A DNA stretch of 10,988 bases, taken from NCBI GenBank assembly GCA_003450555.1, contig DMFQ01000243.1, forward strand, positions 23,014 to 34,001. The letters are read 5' to 3'. Position numbers and translations under genes: made by a program. Below the pieces are notes generated by a model. The model had not been told where the DNA came from. It did not search any database and saw only the letters and a program-made list of their open reading frames with translations. How positions within the stretch are numbered: the stretch's first letter is position 1; the number at the start of each line of letters is the position of its first letter. Positions 5,810 to 10,988 of this stretch are shown piece after piece. The stretch comes from Ktedonobacter sp. Its GTDB lineage: Bacteria > Chloroflexota > Ktedonobacteria > Ktedonobacterales > Ktedonobacteraceae.

Positions 5810-8169
5810 TATAGCCGTATGACTATTTTGCCCTGACCCGCTTTTGCGCTTTGGCGTAGCGTTTTGCCGCCTATGTGCACGATAACCTCGTACGTTTCGC
5901 GTTGTGGGCGATACGCGTCAAAGCGTTCTTCTATTTCCACTGTGATAAAGTCTGGTGTTACCCGGCAACTGATCGATGTTTCGGCGAACGCACCTTGTTG
6001 GTAGGCGAGCGTAGAGCCATCATCCTCGTAAAGCGTATAGCTGGAGAGCCCATCCGTCACCATGTAACAGGTAAAGGTTAGGGGATCGGTTGGATATTGA
6101 TTGCTATATTGCATTAAGGGTCCAGAGGGAAGAATGCTATTGCCGCGTACAAGCAGCGGCCAGCGCTCCAAGGAAGCCTCAATGTCGCTCCACCCTTCGC
6201 CTGCATATTCGTTGCCGTTCCAGAAGTCGATCCATGTTCCAGACGGGATATAGACGGAGCGGCTGGTCGAGCCCTGGATATAGATTGGCGCCGAGAGCAG
6301 CGTATCGCCCACAAGGAAGGCGTCCTCCACGTCACACGCCTGCTCGTCCTGAGGATAGTGGAAGTAGAGCGGGCGGATGATCGGCGCTCCACTACCTGCT
6401 GCCTGCTGGAAGAGAGAGTACAGATAAGGCATGAGGCGATAGCGAGTTTCGATAGCTGCGCGATAGGCACTTTCAAACGGCTCGCCGAAGGCCCAGGGTT
6501 CCTGGTCTGGGTTTTCGAGCGCGTTATGGTTGCGGCAGAACGGAAGGAGCGCGCTCAGTTGAGCAAAGCGTACCAGTAACTCACCGTTGGAAGTCTCCCA
6601 GAAGCCGCCAATATCAACGCCAATAAAGGGCACTCCACTCATGCCGACATTCAAACACATGGTTATTGCCATTGGAATATCTGCCCACTGGCTGGTGTTG
6701 TCTCCTGTCCAAAGAGCAGCGTAGCGCTGTATTCCTGCTGTAGCGGAGCGTGTCAGGACAAATGGTCGTTGGTCAGGGCGCAGGCGCAGTAAGCCTTCAT
6801 ATGTCGCGCGCGCCATCTCCATGCCGTAGGCGTTATGGAAAAACTTGTGGAGTGTTGGCGGGCCATCCGGGCCTAAGGGTTGATCCTTACCGGCTATGTG
6901 GAGGACATCGTCGGGCATGGTGTTTGATTTCGTCGTTGGAGAGGGGATGGTCGGGTCGTTCAGTACCATCATATCCGTCAGCGCGGGTTCGTTCATATCG
7001 TTCCAGATGGCATCGACCCCCTGATCGAGCAGTCCTTTATACAGGTCGCCCCACCATGTGCGTACTTCGCTCCGAGAGAAATCGGGAAAGACCGAGACAC
7101 CGGGCCACACATTGCCGGAGAAGATCATGCCATTCTCAAGGCGGCAGAAGTAATCGTGTTCCATACCCTGCTGGTACACAAAGTAGTGATCATCAACTTT
7201 TGTGCCGGGGTCAAGAATAGTGACCAAGTGAAGACCCTGCGCATGGAGATCTTGCGTCAGGGCTGCTGGGTTGGGAAAGGTGTCGGGATTCCAGGTAAAG
7301 TTTCGATAGCCCTGCATATAATCTATGTCGAGCCAGATGGCATCGCAGGGATGATTGCGGGCGCGCGTCTGCGAGGCGACGTCTCGTACCTCTTGTTCAG
7401 ATGCATAACTCCAACGGCATTGATGATGTCCGAGGGTCCAGCGTGGGGGGAGTGGCATGTGGCCAGTGAGTTCTGTATATTGACGCATCACATCGCTGGG
7501 ACCAGGTCCGACCAGGAAATAGACGACAAGGCTATCGCCTTGTACCGTCATTTGCACCGAATTCCTGTCGGTTTTCCCTATGTCCATCTCGGTACGCCCT
7601 GTATGGTCGACCAACACTCCGTAGGCGCTGCCAGCGGCATTTGAGAGACCAAGGTAGAAGGGGATGGAGGCATACATGGTCTCTGTTTGTGGATTGTGTC
7701 CCTTATGCGGGTCGATATTCCAGATCGGAAATGCCTGGCCGCGTTTATTCATCGTGCCAGTGCGCTCGCCCAGTCCGAAGATGCGCTCTTTGCTGGCGAG
7801 CGGGCGCATCAATCGCAGAGACGTATCGGTGAAGGCGAATCCATGCAAATATGGTTCAATGATGGCACGTACCTGGGCTTCAGTGAGCGAGCTGGACCAC
7901 TCTTCATCGCCCCTGGCGACGATCCATGAGTGATAGGGCAGCGTACCGGAACCTTTGTCGGCAAGTTGGTAACGTAACAGATGCGCGCTGTTGTCCTGGA
8001 GCGAGTGCAGCAGTTGGGTACCTTCAATCCCACGTAGCAGGCGTACGCGGATAACCTCACCGCCCAGTAGTGCTCCCGAGAGGAGATAATTGGAGTTTTC
8101 CCTCACCTGCCAGAAGTGTTCGCGTTCCTTCGCACCCAGATATGCTTGTTGTGTACCCTCAGTGAACAA
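5809..8169 (-). CDS. glycoside hydrolase family 31, alpha-glucosidase-like
   Basis: This is a retaining glycosidase expected to release glucose (or xylose in some relatives) from the non-reducing end of alpha-glycosides. An N-terminal beta domain (about 1-240, mutarotase-like) precedes the catalytic barrel (about 240-590) and C-terminal beta domains. The nucleophile is D391 in IWNDMNEP and the acid/base is D490 in WTGDNTSQW. WLDIDYM and GVDIGGFW are further GH31 hallmarks. At 786 residues it has normal length. No signal peptide or membrane segment is visible, so it is probably cytoplasmic and acts on imported oligosaccharides; no transporter lies in this window. The start is TTG (8169-8167), with GAAAGG about eight bases upstream; no in-frame ATG lies nearby. 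The alpha-glucosidase versus alpha-xylosidase choice is an inference from overall similarity. Confidence 0.94.
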   Translation of the reverse strand: MFTEGTQQAYLGAKEREHFWQVRENSNYLLSGALLGGEVIRVRLLRGIEGTQLLHSLQDNSAHLLRYQLADKGSGTLPYHSWIVARGDEEWSSSLTEAQVRAIIEPYLHGFAFTDTSLRLMRPLASKERIFGLGERTGTMNKRGQAFPIWNIDPHKGHNPQTETMYASIPFYLGLSNAAGSAYGVLVDHTGRTEMDIGKTDRNSVQMTVQGDSLVVYFLVGPGPSDVMRQYTELTGHMPLPPRWTLGHHQCRWSYASEQEVRDVASQTRARNHPCDAIWLDIDYMQGYRNFTWNPDTFPNPAALTQDLHAQGLHLVTILDPGTKVDDHYFVYQQGMEHDYFCRLENGMIFSGNVWPGVSVFPDFSRSEVRTWWGDLYKGLLDQGVDAIWNDMNEPALTDMMVLNDPTIPSPTTKSNTMPDDVLHIAGKDQPLGPDGPPTLHKFFHNAYGMEMARATYEGLLRLRPDQRPFVLTRSATAGIQRYAALWTGDNTSQWADIPMAITMCLNVGMSGVPFIGVDIGGFWETSNGELLVRFAQLSALLPFCRNHNALENPDQEPWAFGEPFESAYRAAIETRYRLMPYLYSLFQQAAGSGAPIIRPLYFHYPQDEQACDVEDAFLVGDTLLSAPIYIQGSTSRSVYIPSGTWIDFWNGNEYAGEGWSDIEASLERWPLLVRGNSILPSGPLMQYSNQYPTDPLTFTCYMVTDGLSSYTLYEDDGSTLAYQQGAFAETSISCRVTPDFITVEIEERFDAYRPQRETYEVIVHIGGKTLRQSAKAGQGKIVIRL

Positions 8170-8291
8170 TTTTTTTGCCTTTCTTTCTGTAGAGAAACAG
8201 ACGTTTTTTTCTTAACCAAGTAGAAGCTTTTTGGGACAAATCTTCATGGTATCTCAACAAAACGTCAACCATACTATCACCTGAAGCTACT

Positions 8292-8322
8292 ATTATACAC
8301 GTGGGGGATAAAGAAATGTTCC
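8292..8322 (-). promoter_or_regulatory. candidate promoter for the GH31 gene: ECF-type GGAAC-N16-CGT with overlapping TATAAT
   Basis: On the minus strand, GGAAC (8322-8318) is followed after exactly 16 bases by CGT (8301-8299), the common ECF sigma arrangement. A perfect TATAAT (8297-8292) overlaps the downstream part, but no TTGACA-like box is 16-18 bases before it. Transcription would begin near 8285-8290, leaving a leader of about 115-120 bases before the TTG start. Confidence 0.45.
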
Positions 8323-8327
8323 AGGGG

Positions 8328-8349
8328 AGATGCCTTGGGGGAGGCATCT
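8328..8349. promoter_or_regulatory. inverted repeat next to the GH31 promoter candidate (operator-like)
   Basis: AGATGCCT (8328-8335) and AGGCATCT (8342-8349) form a perfect 8-bp inverted repeat around TGGGGG. It lies five bases upstream of the GGAAC box. No T run follows on either strand, so an operator is likelier than a terminator. Confidence 0.4.
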
Positions 8350-8352
8350 TAT

Positions 8353-8383
8353 TGCTATATATGATCCTTTCTAGTATATAGCA
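8353..8383. repeat. AT-rich palindrome at the left border of the transposase remnant
   Basis: TGCTATATA (8353-8361) and TATATAGCA (8375-8383) are perfect 9-bp arms around 13 bases. The right arm touches the start of the TnpB-like reading frame. It may be an end hairpin of the lost element or a binding site unrelated to it. Confidence 0.5.
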
Positions 8384-8514
8384 TGGGACATGTACCGCAT
8401 GTTCGTTCTGCGGGAATAAACGCCTGTGGACAGAACGGAATGCCTGAAGAGTGCAATCAGGTAGTTCTGATTGAAGCAGGAACGAAGCCAGAGCTTAATA
8501 GGTTTTGGTATTAG
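8383..8514 (+). pseudogene. 3' remnant of a TnpB-type (IS200/IS605/IS607) transposase gene
   Basis: Read from 8383, the frame gives about 43 residues before a TAG stop at 8512-8514. It contains HVRSAGINACGQNGMPEE, then VVLIEAGTKPELNRFWY. This NACG...EAGTK tail resembles, from memory, the variable C-termini of TnpB-family RNA-guided nucleases, just after their zinc finger. The frame is closed by TGA at 8362-8364, and no RuvC catalytic or zinc-finger segment is present. So only the 3' end remains and it cannot be active. In such elements the guide-RNA scaffold overlaps this same region; the hairpin CAATCAG-gtagtt-CTGATTG (8454-8473) could be a relic of it. The tail is short, so the family call is moderate. 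Confidence 0.6.
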
Positions 8515-8532
8515 AGAACGGCGTTTCTAGTG

Positions 8533-8554
8533 ACCCAGCACCTGGGTTTTTCTT
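8533..8554 (+). terminator. terminator-like hairpin after the transposase remnant
   Basis: ACCCAG (8533-8538) pairs with CTGGGT (8542-8547) around a CAC loop, followed by TTTTCTT. It lies 19 bases after the TAG of the TnpB remnant and may be the end structure or terminator of the old element. The stem is only 6 bp. Confidence 0.45.
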
Positions 8555-8565
8555 GGGGGAACAAG

Positions 8566-8594
8566 AGAGGGGAGCAGCAATGCTTTCCTCTTTT
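8566..8594 (+). terminator. second + strand hairpin with GCAA tetraloop
   Basis: An 11-bp stem (8566-8576 with 8581-8591) closes a GCAA tetraloop and is followed by TTT. On the + strand all positions pair, two of them as G-U. On the minus strand those become A-C mismatches and no T run follows. It therefore fits + strand termination better, though it could weakly end the sigma-factor transcript. Confidence 0.4.
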
Positions 8595-8608
8595 GCGTTG
8601 AGTACACT

Positions 8609-9232
8609 TTACATTTCGTTAACGCCCATTTTTTCTAAGCCTCGTTTAAGATGCTTCAGGCCGAGGCGCATGCGAGCTTTAACGGTACCAAGAGGTATCA
8701 GGCAACCTTCTGCAATCTCTGTATGTGTCCATCCCTGGAAATATGCCAGCTCTATGACCATGCGCTGTTCAGTGGGGATATCCATCAATGCGGCTCGAAC
8801 CTGCGAACTTTGTATTGATCGCCACGCCTCATCCCAGACATCGGGAACGGCGGCACGATCATCTTGTTCAACCTCTTCCCACGTGGCCTCCTTCATGACA
8901 GAACGGCGGCGCACGCTGCGTAAATAGTCGATAGTTCGGTGATGTACAATAGAGATAAGCCAGCTTCGAACTGCTCCTGATTGTGGCGAATAGGATATGG
9001 CCCGTCTCCATACAGATAGAAAAGCTTCTTGTATGAGATCTTCCGCAATCTGGTGGTCGGAGACCATGCGATAGGCCATAGAATAGAGGATGCGACTATA
9101 ACGCTGGTAGAGAGGTTCCATAGCCCATACAGCTCCGCCCGCAATGGCAAGGATAAGCGCTTCATCACTTTGTTCATCGGCGGCTAAAGAAGAATGCCCG
9201 GTTATTTGATTGACATCATGGTGGTTATCCAT
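8609..9232 (-). CDS. ECF-type RNA polymerase sigma factor
   Basis: This sigma-70 family protein of group 4 (ECF) would direct RNA polymerase to a special promoter set. Sigma region 2 spans about residues 37-110 with AMEPLYQRYSRILYSMAYR and DLIQEAFLSVWRR (65-77). Region 4 spans about 143-200, with a helix-turn-helix in THTEIAEGCLIPLGTVKARM. Regions 1 and 3 are absent. At 207 residues its length is usual. The ATG at 9232 has only a weak GAGAAAG ribosome site, and no better start is seen. No anti-sigma gene lies in this window: downstream is a transposon remnant and upstream a thioesterase. No copy of the GGAAC-N16-CGT pattern seen before the GH31 gene was found upstream of this one, so autoregulation is not supported. 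The stimulus is unknown. Confidence 0.93.
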   Translation of the reverse strand: MDNHHDVNQITGHSSLAADEQSDEALILAIAGGAVWAMEPLYQRYSRILYSMAYRMVSDHQIAEDLIQEAFLSVWRRAISYSPQSGAVRSWLISIVHHRTIDYLRSVRRRSVMKEATWEEVEQDDRAAVPDVWDEAWRSIQSSQVRAALMDIPTEQRMVIELAYFQGWTHTEIAEGCLIPLGTVKARMRLGLKHLKRGLEKMGVNEM

Positions 9233-9405
9233 CTATTGAAACTTTCTCTTCTGTCCCTACTTATTATGTTACGTATATAAAGATCAATTAGATCAGTGCT
9301 GCTATGTAAAATGATGACGTTTGCTGTTGAGTAAATAGGTATCATGAACTTTTCTTATGTTTTAGCGCTTAAACTCATCTTACAAAAACAGAAATTGAAA
9401 TGGCA

Positions 9406-9960
9406 TCAATCTTTTATCTCTTTTGTCTGCTTCACTTCCTCGTCTATCTTCTGCCTACGTTTACGTCGAACGCTTGCCCGTTCTATAATCGCTTTCTCTT
9501 CATTATCAGCAGGCACAAGTGGGGGTACAGGTGTTGGTTTACGGTTTGCATCCAACGCAACATAGATTAAGTAGCTGTTGGCGATGTTACGTACTTCTTC
9601 TGTGATCACGTCTTCAGCCATGACCTTAACACCCACCTCCATGCTCGTTCGTCCGACATAGCGCATTTCACAGTGGACAGATACAACATCGCCGATAAAA
9701 GCGGGAGACAGAAAGTCAAATCTCTCCACTCTGGCCGTGACCACGGTAGGATTCTGGCTGTGCTTGATCGCCACGATAGCCGCTGCATCATCAACCATGC
9801 GCATAATGACGCCACCATGCACATTCCCGTGTGCATTTGCGTCAATCAATTCCATGAGCCTCCTGGTGGTACTCCGTGAGTAGGCAATACTCCGTCCCTG
9901 TGTCAAATCTACTTTAGGAAGAGTTTGATATTTCTTTCCTATGCTCTCAAATGGGTTCAT
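9406..9960 (-). CDS. hotdog-fold acyl-CoA thioesterase, BACH/YkhA-like
   Basis: It should hydrolyse acyl-CoA to free fatty acid and CoA in the cytoplasm, probably as a hexamer of hotdog subunits. The domain covers about residues 22-140. Residues N42 and G45-G50 (GNVHGG) begin the long helix that continues as VIMRMVDDAAAIVA, with D57/D58. RVERFDFLSPAFIGDVV and the spacing resemble the single domains of mammalian ACOT7 and of Bacillus YkhA. The C-terminal about 40 residues are charged (RASVRRKRRQKIDEE) and probably disordered or helical. The ATG is well supported by GAGGAG (9972-9967). It lies 97 bases downstream of a second thioesterase on the same strand. No separate promoter is clear between them, so they may be co-transcribed. 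Confidence 0.92.
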   Translation of the reverse strand: MNPFESIGKKYQTLPKVDLTQGRSIAYSRSTTRRLMELIDANAHGNVHGGVIMRMVDDAAAIVAIKHSQNPTVVTARVERFDFLSPAFIGDVVSVHCEMRYVGRTSMEVGVKVMAEDVITEEVRNIANSYLIYVALDANRKPTPVPPLVPADNEEKAIIERASVRRKRRQKIDEEVKQTKEIKD

Positions 9961-10057
9961 AATGCTCTCCTCACTCTAACAAGGTATTTGGCGCACAACG
10001 ACGTTTCGTTATGCTACCTACAGCAAAGCTATGTATTTATAGATAAGCGGTGTTGTA

Positions 10058-10582
10058 TTAGCGTTCGTTAAAAGGAAACGCTCTTCCCTCCATCTGCTCA
10101 AAGGCAAAGCGCAGCGAAGGTGGAACGGGGTGAGGACGACCGTTTTGATAATTGCACCACACCATTGCCGACTTTCCAGTAGCAAAGATTCGTTCGTGCT
10201 CGTTTAAATCCCGTATCTCATGCTCCATGATAAAGCTGGTGCGTCCCACCCGTACTACACGGACGCCGACTTCGGCATGGTCAGAGCGTATCAGGGGAAG
10301 CTCATAGGTGCAAGCTATCTCTTTGACCAGCAAGCCGTAGTGGCTGCCATTGGGGCGTGTCTGAATACGCGGGTTATGGGGCGGGTGCGACACGATACTC
10401 TCGACTTCCTGATGCTCCTCTCGTGAAGGCCACTCTTTAAGCCACGTTTCAAGTTGATCGAAATAGTGGCTTCTTGCTTCCTCGAAATAGGTAAAGTAGA
10501 CGGTATTATTCACGTGCGCCAGAGGATCAAGATCGCGAAAGCGAATTTGTAGTGGATACCAACTCGGAAATGTATTGCTCAT
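10058..10582 (-). CDS. hotdog-fold thioesterase, 4HBT/YbgC-FadM-like
   Basis: This is a 4-hydroxybenzoyl-CoA-thioesterase-like hydrolase of acyl-CoA or acyl-ACP. Near the N-terminus, IRFRDLDPLAHVNNTVYFTYFEEAR carries the family signature; D17 is the expected catalytic aspartate and HVNN opens the central helix. About 25 extra residues (roughly 48-72, with EEHQEVESIVSHPPHNPR) sit before the strand that normally follows this helix. The chosen ATG (10582-10580) gives 174 residues with the domain right at the start. An upstream in-frame ATG at 10744 would add 54 residues unlike the family, has no ribosome site and would span the candidate promoter. The ribosome site of the chosen start is itself weak (AAGAG about 11 bases away). 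Substrate cannot be told from the sequence. Confidence 0.88.
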   Translation of the reverse strand: MSNTFPSWYPLQIRFRDLDPLAHVNNTVYFTYFEEARSHYFDQLETWLKEWPSREEHQEVESIVSHPPHNPRIQTRPNGSHYGLLVKEIACTYELPLIRSDHAEVGVRVVRVGRTSFIMEHEIRDLNEHERIFATGKSAMVWCNYQNGRPHPVPPSLRFAFEQMEGRAFPFNER

Positions 10583-10629
10583 AAGAATTATTGCTCTTTC
10601 CTTTCTGATACACGCTCTTCTTGATCTAG

Positions 10630-10659
10630 ATAGTAGCAGAACAGGCTCCTTTGAGACAA
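10630..10659 (-). promoter_or_regulatory. candidate promoter of the thioesterase pair
   Basis: On the minus strand, TTGTCT (10659-10654) and TACTAT (10635-10630) are 18 bases apart; each matches consensus at four of six positions. Transcription would begin about 40 bases before the ATG at 10582. It agrees with that start but is only moderately convincing. Confidence 0.4.
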
Positions 10660-10666
10660 TAGCTCT

Positions 10667-10679
10667 AAAGTGACACTTT
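10667..10679. promoter_or_regulatory. 13-bp palindrome upstream of the thioesterase promoter (operator-like)
   Basis: AAAGTG-A-CACTTT is a perfect palindrome with one central base, ending eight bases upstream of the -35 candidate. The position suits an activator or repressor site. A second palindrome, GGGAATTTCCC, lies at 10720-10730. Confidence 0.4.
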
Positions 10680-10745
10680 GGTAGTGCTATGCACAAGATG
10701 AAAATCTCTGTAATCCAATGGGAATTTCCCGGCGTATTACTCATT

Positions 10746-10870
10746 GGTATCGGTTATTAGAGGGGGATAGCGACGGGGATAGCGTAGCATATCCACTCAT
10801 TCATGCTAGTTGTCTTTGTCGCTCTAATACCCGCAGAGTGGATACCGAGCGGTTGCCACAATAGGCAACC
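10746..10870. repeat. gene-free block with nested inverted repeats and a 10-bp tandem repeat
   Basis: No credible ORF is present. Paired arms: GGTATC (10746-10751) with GATACC (10841-10846); TATTAGAG (10755-10762) with CTCTAATA (10822-10829); TATCCACTC (10790-10798) with GAGTGGATA (10836-10844); AGCGAC (10769-10774) with GTCGCT (10818-10823); GGTTGCC (10851-10857) with GGCAACC (10864-10870). GGGGATAGCG repeats at 10763 and 10775 with a 12-base period. Some arms overlap and so exclude each other. It may be a structured RNA leader, a small RNA or a decayed element; I recognise no known family. Confidence 0.4.
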
Positions 10871-10874
10871 CAAC

Positions 10875-10903
10875 TTTACCTATCTTCTTTTGATAGTTAC
10901 GAT
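10875..10903 (+). promoter_or_regulatory. possible + strand promoter near the right edge
   Basis: TTTACC (10875-10880) and TACGAT (10898-10903) are 17 bases apart and each match consensus at four of six positions. The inverted repeat CTATC/GATAG (10880-10896) lies inside the spacer. It would drive a short transcript into the terminator at 10940. Weak evidence. Confidence 0.25.
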
Positions 10904-10939
10904 ACATACTTTCCTATCTCCTTCTCTGGTCCTTTGAGA

Positions 10940-10987
10940 GAGGTTCCTGGAGCACCACCCAAGTGCATACCAGGAGCCTCCCTTTTT
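10940..10987 (+). terminator. strong intrinsic terminator or attenuator at the right edge
   Basis: An 11-bp stem (10940-10950 with 10970-10980, one G-U pair) is followed by CCTTTTT. No + strand gene precedes it in the window after 5764. It is either the end of a non-coding transcript or an attenuator of a gene beyond 10988. Confidence 0.75.
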
Positions 10988-10988
10988 G

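Noticed and set aside
6090..7933. Several + strand ORFs of 60-160 codons inside the GH31 gene
   Set aside because: They are antisense shadows of a GH31 gene with intact catalytic motifs; their arginine- and cysteine-rich translations match no family.
8159..8347. 62-residue minus-strand ORF upstream of GH31
   Set aside because: It covers the promoter candidate and inverted repeat, is rich in basic residues from poly-A tracts, and overlaps the GH31 start in another frame.
9359..9374. Near-palindrome GTTTTAGCGCTTAAAC downstream of the BACH-like thioesterase
   Set aside because: One mismatch, no loop for a stable hairpin and no T run; not convincing as a terminator or operator.
10583..10744. 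54-residue N-terminal extension of the FadM-like thioesterase
   Set aside because: It has no similarity to the family, no ribosome site, and includes the likely promoter and operator-like palindrome. The shared MSNT at both possible starts appears to be coincidence.
10940..10988. Possible second T-box at the right edge, judged from the AGAGAGG and a terminator
   Set aside because: There is no TGGN bulge with flanking antiterminator arms and no Stem I motifs upstream, so only the terminator is reported.
1..10988. CRISPR array, tRNA or rRNA genes, prophage or complete insertion sequence
   Set aside because: No regularly spaced repeats, tRNA-like ends, rRNA segments, phage structural genes or intact transposase were seen.

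Overview
The window looks like a stretch of chromosome from a Ktedonobacteria-like member of the Chloroflexota. This is an inference: base composition is moderate to slightly GC-rich, a T-box leader controls an archaeal/rickettsial-type valyl-tRNA synthetase, and there is a proline-rich zinc-ribbon membrane protein, an ECF sigma factor and a decayed TnpB-type transposon end. No rRNA or other marker fixes the taxon, and no tRNA gene or CRISPR array was seen.

Layout from left to right: (1) positions 1-339 hold a T-box riboswitch with its terminator, reading into valS (364-2805, +). (2) A perfect 15-bp hairpin separates valS from a convergent gene for a small zinc-ribbon membrane protein (2853-3467, -). 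(3) That gene is divergent from a 710-residue protein (3632-5764, +) joining an N-terminal RelE/ParE-toxin-like domain to a complete UvrD/Rep-type superfamily 1 helicase. A promoter with a palindrome in its spacer sits just upstream. (4) A perfect 17-bp hairpin separates the helicase from a convergent GH31 alpha-glucosidase-like gene (5809-8169, -, TTG start). (5) Positions 8170-8608 are a gene-poor block holding an ECF-type promoter candidate and inverted repeats for the GH31 gene, then the translatable C-terminal end of a lost TnpB transposase (+ strand) with terminator-like hairpins. (6) An ECF sigma factor (8609-9232, -) has no anti-sigma gene next to it in this window. (7) Two hotdog-fold acyl-CoA thioesterases of different subfamilies (9406-9960 and 10058-10582, both -) lie in tandem. 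(8) Positions 10745-10988 carry no gene but several inverted repeats and a strong + strand terminator at the edge, possibly the leader of a gene beyond the window.

Most genes look like independent units rather than one pathway. valS is set to respond to uncharged tRNA-Val. The GH31 promoter matches ECF specificity and lies downstream of an ECF sigma gene, which is a testable link. The two thioesterases may form a small acyl-CoA-hydrolysing unit. The least ordinary protein is the toxin-domain/helicase fusion, which has no visible antitoxin.
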